Shown: positions 8,156-17,494 of the stretch, piece after piece | Layout of the letters: each line of letters starts with the position of its first letter | Position numbering within the stretch: the stretch's first letter is position 1 | Assembly (NCBI RefSeq): GCF_037072025.1 | Contig: NZ_JAXHDD010000002.1 | Coordinates: 62,001 to 126,000 of the forward strand | Direction: 5' to 3' | Source of the DNA: Pseudogracilibacillus sp037072025 | Lineage (GTDB): Bacteria; Bacillota; Bacilli; Bacillales; Amphibacillaceae | Length of the DNA stretch: 64,000 nucleotides | Position numbers and translations under genes: made by a program | Notes under the pieces: model-generated | The model's input: the letters and a program-made list of their open reading frames with translations, nothing else | Told to the model about the DNA's origin: nothing | The model's database searches: none

Positions 8156-9487
8156 ATGTATATGATTAGTAAAGAGAAAGTAAGAGAATACATGGTTAAA
8201 AAGGGCATAAAAACACAAAAAGAACTTGCTAATCAATTAGAGATAAGTGAAAGTCAACTATCTATGTTACTTTCGGAAAATTATAATCCAATAAAAGCCA
8301 ATGCTATGAAGTTGTGTGAAACATTGGATGTCAAAATTGATCACATAACAGAGCAACTAGAATTTGATTTTGATATCGAAAGAAAGGATTCCGCACATGA
8401 ATCTCTGCTTAGAAAGTCAAATAACAATACGGAATTTGTTGAAGTTAGAGATATTGAACCAAAATCTACATATACAGTTTTAGAATTGTTTGCGGGAGCT
8501 GGTGGATTGGGACTAGGACTTGAACAAGCAGGCTTTGAAACGGTTGGATTGGTAGAAGTTGATAAGTATGCTTGCGATACGTTAAGAAAGAATCGACCTA
8601 ATTGGCATGTTATTGAAGAAGATATTGTAAAATTAACCGAAGATGGAATAGACCAATATCTTGAAGAACCAAAGATCGGTGAATTAGATCTTTTATCGGG
8701 AGGTTACCCTTGCCAAGCATTTAGCTATGCAGGAAAAAAGGGTGGATTAAATGATGTTCGTGGAACGTTATTCTATAATTATGCAAAACTTTTAAATGAT
8801 CTTCAACCAAAAATGTTTTTAGCGGAAAATGTTAGAGGATTAGTTAATCATGACGGAGGTAAAACTCTAAAAGTTATGTTAGATGTATTTTCTGAAGCGG
8901 GTTATAATGTTAAATGGAAAATACTTAAAGCTCTTGATTATGATGTAGCCCAGAAAAGAGAACGAATTGTTATTGTCGGGATAAGAAAAGATTTATATAG
9001 AGAAAATAATGATTTAGATTACTTGTTTCCCAAACCTTATGGTTATCATTTAACTTTAAAAGATATTTTAAAAGATGTTCCACAATCGGATGGTGCAAAA
9101 TATCCTGAAACAAAAAGAAAAGTGCTTGAACTCATCCCTCCTGGTGGGTACTGGAGAGATCTTCCCGATGATATAGCTAAAGATTATATGGGTAAAAGCT
9201 ATTATTCGGGTGGTGGCAGAACAGGAATGGCTAGGAGGCTTTCATGGAACGAACCTTCATTAACACTGACCTGTTCACCTGCACAGAAGCAAACGGAGAG
9301 ATGTCATCCCGATGAAACACGCCCGTTTACTGTTAGAGAATATGCACGAATACAAAGTTTTCCCGATGAATGGAAGTTTGATTGCTCGACCTCACAGGCA
9401 TATAAACAAATTGGAAATGCTGTTCCAGTAAATATGGCAAAAGCAATTGGACTATCAATTATAAATACTTTAAATAAGTTAAACTAA
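8156..9487 (+). CDS. DNA (cytosine-5-)-methyltransferase with N-terminal HTH
   Basis: The protein has 443 residues. Residues 5-60 form an XRE-like helix-turn-helix (KTQKELANQLEISESQLSML). From residue 108 a complete C5 methyltransferase follows: motif I ELFAGAGGLGLGLEQAG, motif IV GGYPCQAFS with catalytic Cys186, motif VI ENVRG, motif VIII QKRERIVIVG, and motif X QIGNAVPVNMAKAIG. The target-recognition region lies between about 290 and 390. It methylates cytosine in a short duplex site that cannot be deduced here. The HTH probably lets the enzyme autoregulate, as in other type II systems. The partner endonuclease gene lies inverted downstream and is broken, so the methyltransferase is now an orphan. 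Confidence 0.92.
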   Translation: MYMISKEKVREYMVKKGIKTQKELANQLEISESQLSMLLSENYNPIKANAMKLCETLDVKIDHITEQLEFDFDIERKDSAHESLLRKSNNNTEFVEVRDIEPKSTYTVLELFAGAGGLGLGLEQAGFETVGLVEVDKYACDTLRKNRPNWHVIEEDIVKLTEDGIDQYLEEPKIGELDLLSGGYPCQAFSYAGKKGGLNDVRGTLFYNYAKLLNDLQPKMFLAENVRGLVNHDGGKTLKVMLDVFSEAGYNVKWKILKALDYDVAQKRERIVIVGIRKDLYRENNDLDYLFPKPYGYHLTLKDILKDVPQSDGAKYPETKRKVLELIPPGGYWRDLPDDIAKDYMGKSYYSGGGRTGMARRLSWNEPSLTLTCSPAQKQTERCHPDETRPFTVREYARIQSFPDEWKFDCSTSQAYKQIGNAVPVNMAKAIGLSIINTLNKLN

Positions 9488-9516
9488 AAAAGTCCTTTTC
9501 TTTCAAAGGACTTTTT
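9486..9516 (+). terminator. Terminator after the methyltransferase gene
   Basis: AAAAAGTCCTTT and AAAGGACTTTTT pair around a TCTTTC-type loop, directly after the stop codon. Confidence 0.8.
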
Positions 9517-9551
9517 CACAAGATAAGAAAGTATAAAAATTTTATGATTTT

Positions 9552-9850
9552 GCTTATCTTACAGCATCAGCCACGTCCAGCTCCAGCGCTTAAGCCATAG
9601 CATATCTTTTCGCTGGGACGAGTAAGCGGAGTCCCAGATCTTTTTGGTGGGACGAGCTTTAGCGCAGTCCCAGACATCGCGCTTCTCCACTACGATAAAG
9701 AAGACTTGCCGACTGGCTTGTCCAGAGGCTTAGTCGCACTTATACCCTTGCGGTGAAAGCGGGCATCGGTTCACTAACGTTCACCGTGTTTCCTTTATCT
9801 CCGCTGCGAAGCACTCCAGTTTGTACGTTGCTGAATGGGCTTGCGCTTTT
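9552..9850. repeat. GC-richer dispersed repeat block with paired GGGAC...GTCCC hairpins
   Basis: About 300 bp, clearly richer in G+C than its neighbours and without a credible ORF. It contains two similar hairpin units in tandem, GGGACGAG...AGTCCCAGA at about 9615-9640 and 9651-9676, and a third dyad near 9756-9790 (GGTGAAAGCG.../...GTTCACCG). CAGCTCCAGCGCTT near its left end is typical of a repeat scattered through Bacillaceae genomes. The stretch GTCGCACTTATAC is the reverse complement of a sequence at 26745-26760, linking the two places. Confidence 0.6.
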
Positions 9851-9857
9851 TTGTTCG

Positions 9858-10576
9858 TTACAAGATGTTTGTTTCAATTTCTTTTGCTAGAGTATCTATT
9901 ACTTCATTAACGAGATCTGATGAATCAAATTCTAAGGCAATCTCACCCATTGATTCCCCTAAAGAGTGATAGAAATCTTTATGGCCAGTTAGACGATGCC
10001 AAAATTCTTGCCCAATAATAACGGGATGGTCATTATTAATAGTTTTATAATGTGAACTTAGTTGTTTAGGAGTTCCTAGAATACACCGACTATAAGGTCG
10101 TTTAAGCCAATTTGTAGATTATTAGTTCGAGCAAGATTTCGGATGCCGTTAAAATGATTTTTAATAGTAGTCACATCATCATGGTTAATCGTATTTGGAT
10201 CGGCTTTAATTTGGCAATATTTTTTTCGTCCATCTAGTTTATCGATAAATTCAATATCAATACCGGAAGTAGTAGAAGCAAAACCGTCTTAAATTTCACT
10301 ACAATATTTTTGGAGCTGCTGACCAAAACTTGTATTTATGGATGTACCTAAAACTCGTGGATAAACCAATGCCTTTGCGATACTTTTTGCATCGCTCTTA
10401 CCGGATAAATAAACAGCTTTATAAACATCCAAAAATGGGTTTAAATTAAATTCTTTTAATGATACTAGTTTTTCCGTGTTTTTAATATGGTTTTTTACAA
10501 TTTCGTTTTTGAAAAAGTGCTTAAATTTTGCAATAATTTGATTAAGCTCTTCTTGATTTAGTTTTTCTTTGCTCAT
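9858..10576 (-). pseudogene. Type II restriction endonuclease, inactivated
   Basis: From ATG 10576 the minus strand reads as a type II restriction endonuclease of about 240 residues. An in-frame TAA at 10291-10289 interrupts ...QLQKYCSEI / DGFASTTSGIDIEF..., and a one-base deletion near 10074-10083 breaks the frame after NDLIVGVF. The rest continues as GTPKQLSSHYK...ETNIL to a stop at 9858. A PD-(D/E)xK-like core is visible as GIDIEFID...QIKADPNTI. It faces the methyltransferase gene convergently, the normal pairing of a type II system. Resemblance to PmeII/Eco47II-like enzymes is from memory and tentative. Confidence 0.82.
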
Positions 10577-10767
10577 AATAAAACCTCTTTACTTTTATCG
10601 TCTTTTATTCATCGTATCATTATCTGGGTGCTCTCCTAGTAAAAAAAACGAGGCTAAGAATTCCTCGTCACCCTTCGTTTTTCTTTTATCCTCTCTTATT
10701 GTTCTATAAAATTTTGGAAATAATTTATATCAATATTTTGGATTATAAAAAAGTTAAGTTTTGTTCT

Positions 10768-10806
10768 AAAAAACTATCTTTAATTTTATAAAAAGATAGT
10801 TTTTTA
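10768..10806 (-). terminator. Terminator of the 11.9-10.8 kb minus-strand unit
   Basis: AAAAAACTATCTT pairs with AAGATAGTTTTTT around an A/T loop; it lies just after the end of the secreted-protein pseudogene. The gap 10577-10767 holds only a short CGAGG...CCTCG dyad. Confidence 0.75.
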
Positions 10807-10819
10807 AGTAATTATTTAT

Positions 10820-11657
10820 TTATGGTAATTCTACGTCGAGACGTGTTGAGTCTGCAGTATCTACTCCACTTGAAAACTCAATTGATAAGAAGTCAGGTAT
10901 AGAGAATGTAGGTTTTATAGCATAAGTAGTGTGACCGTATTCGGCATAGACAGATAGGTTTTTCTTACCGTGATTATATACTTCAAAGTCAAAAACTCCA
11001 GTTCCGGCATACCAATAATTATTATCTACAGCCATATCAAATTTGTAGCCGGCTCCAAATGTACTAGAACCATCATTTTCAAGAAAAGTTGCTGGAGGTC
11101 CTCCCCTGAAACGTTGTGGGTTATCAACATGATAATATCTTAAAGCAATTTCTTCGCTTTTTATTAGATTCCAATCATTCCAAGTGAGAGCTACAATATC
11201 TTGTCTTTTAATCAGAGGAACACCATGCCAATCAAATCTATATCTAAACTTAGCATTTGTTTTATCTTCAGTGTTCGAGTATTCAATACCACGATTTGTT
11301 ATTTGGAGTGAAGCGTTGCTGCAAGTAGTATTGTTTCTTTCTCTGTCCCTTTATAATTTCTTAGTAGTTTTATTTGGTCATCAGTATATCCCATTTTTTT
11401 AGGTCTTCTTTCGGTAAATCTTTATATTTTTTTAAATGTTTTGGGTACTCTTCTTCGATGTTTTTTATTATGTTTAATTCTGTCTGATTATATCCGCTTA
11501 ATTTGAGGGTTGAATTGTCTTTTTTGGAGAGTTCTTTCAACATTTCATATTCATTTATTGTAACTATATTTTCGTCGTTTTTTTCTTCTGCTAAAATAAT
11601 ATTTGGTGTTAATAATATGACAGCTAATAAAAATAAGATAGTTAAAATTTTATTCAT
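10820..11657 (-). pseudogene. Secreted protein of unknown function, broken by two frameshifts
   Basis: The gene starts at ATG 11657 with a clear signal peptide (MNKILTILFLLAVILLTPNI, then ILAEE). The frame is lost at a run of seven A/T (11394-11400), where the text continues in another frame as MGYTDDQIKLLRNYKGTEKE. A second shift near 11305-11318 leads into ITNRGIEYSNTEDKTNAKFR and on to the stop at 10820 (...STRLDVELP). Joined, it would be about 280 residues with an aromatic, beta-rich C-terminal half. No family recognised. The small membrane gene at 11669 lies immediately upstream, probably in the same operon. Confidence 0.75.
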
Positions 11658-11668
11658 GATAATTCTTC

Positions 11669-11869
11669 CTATTTTTTTTTAATTTGTTCTACAATGTAAA
11701 GAGTGCAACCAACTATCAATCCACTTAAGAAAATAATACCGAGATATATTGGATATATGTAAGACTGTGTTACACCACCTCCTGAAGAAAATATAACATT
11801 AGATATAAAGTTGCCAAATATAAATACAACTAAATAACATGTAATCATTGTTATAACAATTGCTCTCAT
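11669..11869 (-). CDS. Small membrane protein
   Basis: A 66-residue protein with two hydrophobic segments (about residues 3-26 and 38-60) and a basic tail (EQIKKK). The start is ATG 11869 with GGGGAG upstream. Its stop lies 11 nt before the start of the broken secreted-protein gene, so the two were cotranscribed. It may be a partner or immunity-like membrane protein, but no homology was recognised. Confidence 0.6.
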   Translation of the reverse strand: MRAIVITMITCYLVVFIFGNFISNVIFSSGGGVTQSYIYPIYLGIIFLSGLIVGCTLYIVEQIKKK

Positions 11870-12278
11870 AATTTTTAACTCTCCCCAAAAGTTTTAAGAT
11901 TAAATAAATTTTATCACACTTTACTAGATATAGAAAAAATGAGAGATTTTGATTCTATTAGTAAAATTTAGTTAGTATAAATGTGAGCTATATTCCTAAG
12001 AATAAGTTAATATTAGTAATTTTCTCTTGTTTCAGTTTTAGATTTTCTTTTTGGATTTCAGCAACTTCTTTAGATACTTTAGATATAAGAGATTTTTTTG
12101 TTATCCTCCATTATTTCAGACTTATAGATAGACTTTTTGAATTAATTGTCAAACTCCTCTTTTTTTCTACAAAACAAAAAACACACTTATAAATGCGTAT
12201 TATTTTCTTTTTAAGCCCTAACTTTTGTAGATTGATAGATATTGTATTCATTAATTCTGTTGAATTGAAGGTAAATAA

Positions 12279-12456
12279 AAAATTTGTAAAAGCCAGCTTA
12301 AGCCAGGAGAGCAACTAACTGTATCTGCTAAATATCTTCACCCTCATACACCAAATAACCTTTCACTTAGTGTTGGGATTGGGAGTATAAGTGTATCAGG
12401 AACAGCACTTTCTTATGATGATTGGACTTGGAGAACTAATTTCACTTTAAATTAGA
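12279..12456 (+). pseudogene. C-terminal fragment of a secreted protein
   Basis: The plus-strand frame from the stop at 12276 reads KPGEQLTVSAKYLHP...SVGIGSISVSGTALS and ends ...WRTNFTLN at 12456. It is a well-formed protein end with no start codon or ribosome-binding site. It has the same beta-rich, aromatic flavour as the broken secreted protein at 10820, but common origin is not shown. The 11.9-12.3 kb stretch before it is AT-rich and holds nothing else credible. Confidence 0.55.
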
Positions 12457-12815
12457 GGTTAATAGATTAACTACTAAAAAAAGTAAGTGTTAAAGCTTTT
12501 AATTACAAAATACCTACTAACTTAAAAAGTTTGGTAGGTTTTTCTTTTTTTCAGCAACAAGTAAAGTGAGAATTAACATAATAGCAAGTAAATTTTTTTC
12601 ATTAATTTATCTCTTCTCAAAAAAAGAACTTGAAAAGTCACGCATTTCTCACGTAATCTTTTTGGGTTCTTCCCATTACTTATATATTTGTCTGCATTAT
12701 AACCTTAATTCAGAAAAATACACAATATCACAATCCATGATTTAATAAAAATTCTTTGCTATTCCTTCCTTTACTAACTATAATCAAGAGAGCAGTTTGA
12801 AAAAGGGGTGTCACA
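12457..12815. other. Intergenic stretch before the ABC transporter gene
   Basis: Apart from the hairpin at 12511-12550, this 359-bp AT-rich stretch shows no credible ORF. It must contain the promoter of the ABC exporter gene; no unambiguous -35/-10 pair was picked out. Confidence 0.4.
12511..12550 (+). terminator. Terminator after the 12.3-12.45 kb gene fragment
   Basis: ACCTACTAAC pairs with GTTTGGTAGGT around an A-rich loop, followed by TTTTTCTTTTTTT. Confidence 0.75.
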
Positions 12816-14531
12816 ATGATTCGGCGTTTTTTCTCTTATTATAAACCGCATAAACGGTTATTTATTATAGATTTTACAAGTGCTGTTATTGTAGCTATTT
12901 TGGAACTTGCTTTTCCCGTGGCAGTTCAATGGTTTATCGATGATTTATTACCGGGTAATAATTGGGATCTTATTGTGAAGATAAGTATCGGGTTGTTTTT
13001 CATTTATTTAATAAGTACATTCCTACAATATATTGTTACCTATTGGGGGCATAAGCTAGGTCTTAATATAGAAACAGATATGCGAGAAGACCTTTTTCAC
13101 CATGTACAGAAACAATCATTTCGTTTTTTTGACAATACAAAAACCGGTCATATTATGAGTCGAATCACAAATGATTTGTTCGAAATTGGCGAGCTTGCTC
13201 ACCATGGACCAGAAGATTTATTTATTGCTGTTATGACGTTTATTGGTGCTTTTTGGATAATGATTACGATCAATGTACAGCTTGCACTAATTATTTTATT
13301 TATCGTTCCAATCCTCATCTTTTTCATGACGTACAGCAATATTAAAATGAGTAAAGCTTGGCGGTCGATGTATGAAGATATAGCTGGGGTTAATGCTCGA
13401 ATTGAAGATGCAGTTTCTGGAGCACGCGTTGTGCAATCTTTTACAAATGAAAAGTATGAAATGGCTCGTTTTAACGAAAATAATCAATTATTTCGTAAGT
13501 CAAAATTGGGCGCATATAAAGTTATGGCGTTCGTTCATTCCAATATTTATATGTTAATGCGATTTATTACACTAGTTGTTTTAATTGTTGGTGCGTGGTT
13601 AAGCTTTAATAATAAGTTAACGTATGGAGAACTCGTCGCCTTTGTCTTATACGTAAATGTTCTATTTAAGCCGATTGAAAAAATAAGTGCATTACTTGAA
13701 TTATATCCAAAAGGAATGGCGGGATTTCGCCGTTTTATTGATTTACTGGAGATAAATCCTGATGTAAAAGACAGAAAAGGAGCGAAAAATGTTGCTCATT
13801 TAAAGGGGGATATTTCGTTTAGAGATGTGACGTTTACGTATGATAAGTCACAAGAACCAGTGCTTAAGGAAATGAGTTTTGATATTAACGCAGGCGAGAC
13901 AATTGCATTTGTTGGTCCTTCAGGTGCAGGTAAAACAACGATTTGTTCACTACTTCCTAGATTTTATGACGTACAAAAAGGCGCCATAACAATCGATGGA
14001 ATAGATATTAGAGATATGACGATGCGATCACTTCGGAAACAAATTGGTATTGTTCAACAAGATGTTTTCTTATTTACTGGAACGCTGCGTGAAAATATTG
14101 CTTATGGAAAATTAGATGCGACAGATGAAGAAATTGAAGATGCAGCAAAACTGGCACATATGGAAGAATTTATTGCTGAACTACCAAATGGCTATGAAAC
14201 CCAAGTCGGAGAACGCGGCTTAAAGTTATCAGGAGGTCAAAAACAGCGGATTGCAATCGCGCGCATGTTTTTAAAAGATCCTTCTATTTTAATTTTGGAT
14301 GAAGCGACGTCTGCACTTGATACAGAAACTGAGGCGATTATTCAAGAAGCATTAATGAATTTGTCGAAAAATCGGACAACATTAATTATAGCCCACCGGT
14401 TAGCGACAATTAAACACGCTGATAGAATTATGGTTGTTACAAAAGATGGGATCAAAGAAGAAGGAAGTCATGAAGAATTAATTGATCAAGGCGGTATATT
14501 TGCCCATCTTCACGAGATTCAGCTAAGGTAG
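12816..14531 (+). CDS. ABC transporter, fused membrane and ATPase domains (multidrug/lipid exporter type)
   Basis: The protein has 571 residues. A six-helix exporter membrane domain (residues 15-300) is followed by an ATPase domain with Walker A GPSGAGKTT, signature LSGGQKQR, Walker B ILILDEATSALD and switch His in IIAHRL. Type I exporters of this half-transporter type work as dimers in the cytoplasmic membrane and export drugs or lipids; the substrate is unknown. It resembles Bacillus YwjA-like proteins. ATG follows AAAAGGGGTG. Confidence 0.9.
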   Translation: MIRRFFSYYKPHKRLFIIDFTSAVIVAILELAFPVAVQWFIDDLLPGNNWDLIVKISIGLFFIYLISTFLQYIVTYWGHKLGLNIETDMREDLFHHVQKQSFRFFDNTKTGHIMSRITNDLFEIGELAHHGPEDLFIAVMTFIGAFWIMITINVQLALIILFIVPILIFFMTYSNIKMSKAWRSMYEDIAGVNARIEDAVSGARVVQSFTNEKYEMARFNENNQLFRKSKLGAYKVMAFVHSNIYMLMRFITLVVLIVGAWLSFNNKLTYGELVAFVLYVNVLFKPIEKISALLELYPKGMAGFRRFIDLLEINPDVKDRKGAKNVAHLKGDISFRDVTFTYDKSQEPVLKEMSFDINAGETIAFVGPSGAGKTTICSLLPRFYDVQKGAITIDGIDIRDMTMRSLRKQIGIVQQDVFLFTGTLRENIAYGKLDATDEEIEDAAKLAHMEEFIAELPNGYETQVGERGLKLSGGQKQRIAIARMFLKDPSILILDEATSALDTETEAIIQEALMNLSKNRTTLIIAHRLATIKHADRIMVVTKDGIKEEGSHEELIDQGGIFAHLHEIQLR

Positions 14532-14620
14532 TTTTGTTTTAGAATACGTCAATATAGAGAACGAAATTATGAAATACCACGAACGCTACAAACACAGATG
14601 TTTAAAGGAGTGTGAAATAA

Positions 14621-15031
14621 ATTAGTAAGGATAGGCGGGAAATCTATCATATTGGTGTCATAACTATCTTTTTGTTTAAAGACCTTACGGTAGATTTTGA
14701 TATTTATCTAATAATACTTTTATTATTACTTTTATTTATTTTCATGTTTGCAGGTAATGATAAAATAAAAGTTCTTAAAAAAAGACAAATATATGGAATT
14801 GCATTAGTCCATGCGATCGTGATTATTCCAGCAGTTTCACTGTTGAGCTTCACCTTAAATGATATTATGATAACCTTATCAGATGGATGGTTAAAGTTAA
14901 TAATAGAAATTGTTGTTCGGTTACTATTCATTCTAATTGTATTTAGGTTATTATATAAAGGCTCTATGAAAATATCAAAAGGAAAGTTTCCATCAAATTT
15001 TCCTTCAAGTAAAAAAGAGTCCGCTTCGTAA
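14621..15031 (+). CDS. Small polytopic membrane protein (apparent ATT start)
   Basis: The frame opens after TAA at 14618 and reads about 136 residues with three hydrophobic segments and a basic Ser/Lys-rich tail. AAAGGAG (14604-14610) lies 10 nt before ATT at 14621 and fits translation from there (ISKDRREIYHIGV...). The first conventional start, TTG 14672, has no ribosome-binding site and drops the polar N-terminus. The protein is not recognised. It follows the ABC exporter gene by 90 bp and may be cotranscribed with it. It runs convergently into the YerD-like gene, with a dyad CGGACTC.../GAGTCCG near 15018-15040. Confidence 0.6.
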   Translation: MSKDRREIYHIGVITIFLFKDLTVDFDIYLIILLLLLLFIFMFAGNDKIKVLKKRQIYGIALVHAIVIIPAVSLLSFTLNDIMITLSDGWLKLIIEIVVRLLFILIVFRLLYKGSMKISKGKFPSNFPSSKKESAS

Positions 15032-15041
15032 ACGGACTCTT

Positions 15042-16856
15042 TTAACTCCCAATTAATTCTTTCTTTTCCTCTGTTTGTCTACTTAATTCCTTAACTGCTT
15101 TAATACGTACAGCTGGACTGACAAATTCTTCTACTTTATTCACGTTATTATTTGACTCTCTTATTGCAATGTGTCGTTGACTGAACTTCGATGGTGAGTC
15201 AATTCCACAAGAGGCGCCTAACATAAATAGTCCTTCACGCATTGTCTTTAAGTAGTTAGCTGTTCGGAACCGTTTTTCTTGTACAACAACACCTGCTTCT
15301 AAATGTGGTAAGTGGGAAGTGATCCCTACAGGGCAAAGGTTTGTATGACATTTTCCCGCGTTAATACAGCCAACTGTATTCATAGCTGCTCTTGCTATAT
15401 AAATTAGGTCTGCTCCAAGCGATAAAGCAATTGCCATTTTATCAGCAGTTGCGAGCATACCTGATGCAAAAATTTTTACTTGATCTCGAACGCCATATTT
15501 CCTGAGTGTTTGGTCTAAAATATGGATTCCGGAATAGATTGGTAGACCGAGGCTATCAGCCATTTCTTGATATGTTGCACCTGTTCCGCCTTCCGCTCCG
15601 TCAATGGCAATAAAGTCAGGGTGCTTACCGGTTTCTTTCATGTAGTGTGCTAAATCTTCAAATGAGTTGTTATCACCTGCCACAACTTTTATGCCAACAG
15701 GCTTACCGGTAATTTCTTGCCAATGGGTTACCCAATCAAACAGTCCCTCCATACCAGAGAATAACGGAAAACGGTTTGGGCTTTCAACATCTTTTCCCAT
15801 TTCAACGCCTCTAATTTTCGCAATTTCAGGAGTGATTTTTTCTTTCGGTAATTTTCCACCGCGAACTTTTGCACCTTGTGCTAACTTCAGTTCAATAGCT
15901 TTTACTTCAGGGCGTAATGCGTTTTTTAAAAATGTTTCTTCATGATATACACCATTTTTACGTGCACCGAATAGTCCTGAGCCAATTTGAAAAATTAAAT
16001 TAGCTGTTTTTTGTTCTAGAACACCTTGTTCAACTAGTTGATCAATATGAAACATGACACCTTTTCCGAAACGTTCTTCTAAATCAAAATTTGAACTATT
16101 AGGATTTTCATCAAGAAAATCAACTATTTTTTCACTTAAACGATCCCTTAATTCTTGCTCTTTATCAATCACATCATATACACGGGATAGATGATATGGT
16201 GAGATGCCACCTTCACCAGTGTTCATATAACTTCCGCCACTTATTGCAACTCCTTGAGCTAGTGCTTTAACAGCGCTTTTGGATAAGGCACCATAACTCA
16301 TTGCTGAAACGCCGATTAGGCCTTTAACATGAAAAGGGTGCTTTCTATCTTTTCCAATGACAATCTGATTTTCATCTGTTAAATGCCATGGCTTGAGTTC
16401 CACTTGGTTTCTTTTCTCTTTTCGACTTGTTACAGACTCATTTAGTATTTGATACGTATACGATTTGTAGAGCTTTTTATTATCTATACTTAATTCGTCT
16501 ACGTTTAATGGAAACATAGAATTCGTTAAGTAGAAACTTGTTTTTGAAAAATCTTTTTTAGAACCAAAACCAATAACTGTATTTGCATATTTTCCCGCTT
16601 TTGCAATCGTTTCTTGTGTATCTCGGTCAACTGGTCTTCCTTCTTTATCATTTAAGAACCAATACTGTCTAAACTCTGGACCGACCATTTCAAAGATATA
16701 TCGAAGCCTTCCTAAAACAGGATGGGTTTTTAAAATCGAGTGTTGATTTTGATACTTATCTTTAATAAAAAAATAGATTAGAAGAATTATTAGTCCATAA
16801 AAGAGAATTAAGGGTAACATTTTGAATATCGACATGAATATTGACAGTTTAACCAC
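15042..16856 (-). CDS. FMN-binding glutamate synthase-domain protein (YerD-like)
   Basis: A 604-residue protein with one or two N-terminal membrane segments (residues 8-31), then the large-subunit glutamate synthase FMN/Fe-S domain: GVSAMSYGALS, MNTGEGGISPYHL, IAIDGAEGGTGA, and the 3Fe-4S ligands in CINAGKCHTNLCPVG. It lacks the amidotransferase domain, so glutamine-dependent synthesis needs another subunit or another reaction is catalysed. About 60 residues (about 228-288, charged and helical) look like an insertion relative to the ~525-residue YerD type. GTG 16856 overlaps the GAGGTGG ribosome-binding site; an in-frame CTG five nt after it or ATG at 16835 are alternatives. Confidence 0.82.
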   Translation of the reverse strand: MVKLSIFMSIFKMLPLILFYGLIILLIYFFIKDKYQNQHSILKTHPVLGRLRYIFEMVGPEFRQYWFLNDKEGRPVDRDTQETIAKAGKYANTVIGFGSKKDFSKTSFYLTNSMFPLNVDELSIDNKKLYKSYTYQILNESVTSRKEKRNQVELKPWHLTDENQIVIGKDRKHPFHVKGLIGVSAMSYGALSKSAVKALAQGVAISGGSYMNTGEGGISPYHLSRVYDVIDKEQELRDRLSEKIVDFLDENPNSSNFDLEERFGKGVMFHIDQLVEQGVLEQKTANLIFQIGSGLFGARKNGVYHEETFLKNALRPEVKAIELKLAQGAKVRGGKLPKEKITPEIAKIRGVEMGKDVESPNRFPLFSGMEGLFDWVTHWQEITGKPVGIKVVAGDNNSFEDLAHYMKETGKHPDFIAIDGAEGGTGATYQEMADSLGLPIYSGIHILDQTLRKYGVRDQVKIFASGMLATADKMAIALSLGADLIYIARAAMNTVGCINAGKCHTNLCPVGITSHLPHLEAGVVVQEKRFRTANYLKTMREGLFMLGASCGIDSPSKFSQRHIAIRESNNNVNKVEEFVSPAVRIKAVKELSRQTEEKKELIGS

Positions 16857-17021
16857 CTCATCTCCATCATAACACCATTTTATTTATCTTAAAGTTTCTT
16901 ATGTAGATATTCGCCCTTTATCTAATAAAAGTATAAGACTAATGCTTTTTTTAGATTAAACAGATTAATAAAGTTTACCTTATTTGGCTTAATAAAATAA
17001 TTCCAAACTATTAAACTCTTT

Positions 17022-17353
17022 TTGTTTTTATTACCGAATGATAATGGAGATTTACGGGTTTGGTTTGAAGTAGACAAAATTACCGAGGATGGAGAGTACT
17101 TTTATTTAAAAGGTCGAACAAATTTACTTAAAGGTAGTATAATAAGTGGTGGTATTCAGACAGATGGGGTTCAACAGGCGAAACGAGCGTAAATCCAGAT
17201 GGTAGTTTTGATATGAAAATTGAGTATAAGTATTCGGAGGATCCATATTTTACAATAAAATTTGATCCATATGCTCAATGGGAGATAATAAGAGAAGCGT
17301 ATGGATATGATGGAGAAAAGCTAGTCGGAAATCTGGTTGAAACATCAAGGTAA
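17022..17353 (+). pseudogene. Remnant of a secreted or lipoprotein-like gene
   Basis: The plus strand reads PNDNGDLRVWFEVDKITEDG, then YFYLKGRTNLLKGSIISGG, in one frame. It shifts by one base near 17164 to WGSTGETSVNPDGSFDMKIE and ends LVGNLVETSR at 17353. The text is protein-like on both sides of the shift, and a terminator follows. The 5' end is missing. Function unknown; it resembles beta-sandwich extracellular domains. Confidence 0.6.
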
Positions 17354-17408
17354 TAGTCAGCATCTGGAAGCAATCATCGAATATGAACATGAAAAATAAT
17401 AGAACATA

Positions 17409-17444
17409 AAAAGACTCTCTACCCCAAAATGTAGAGAGTCTTTT
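17409..17444 (+). terminator. Terminator after the 17.0-17.35 kb remnant
   Basis: AAAAGACTCTCTAC and GTAGAGAGTCTTTT form a 14-bp perfect stem with an 8-nt loop. Its survival supports the reading of the preceding text as a former gene. Confidence 0.85.
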
Positions 17445-17494
17445 GTGTACTTTTTAGGTTAGAGCGCTGAGTAAGAGTTCACGATTTTACAGTT

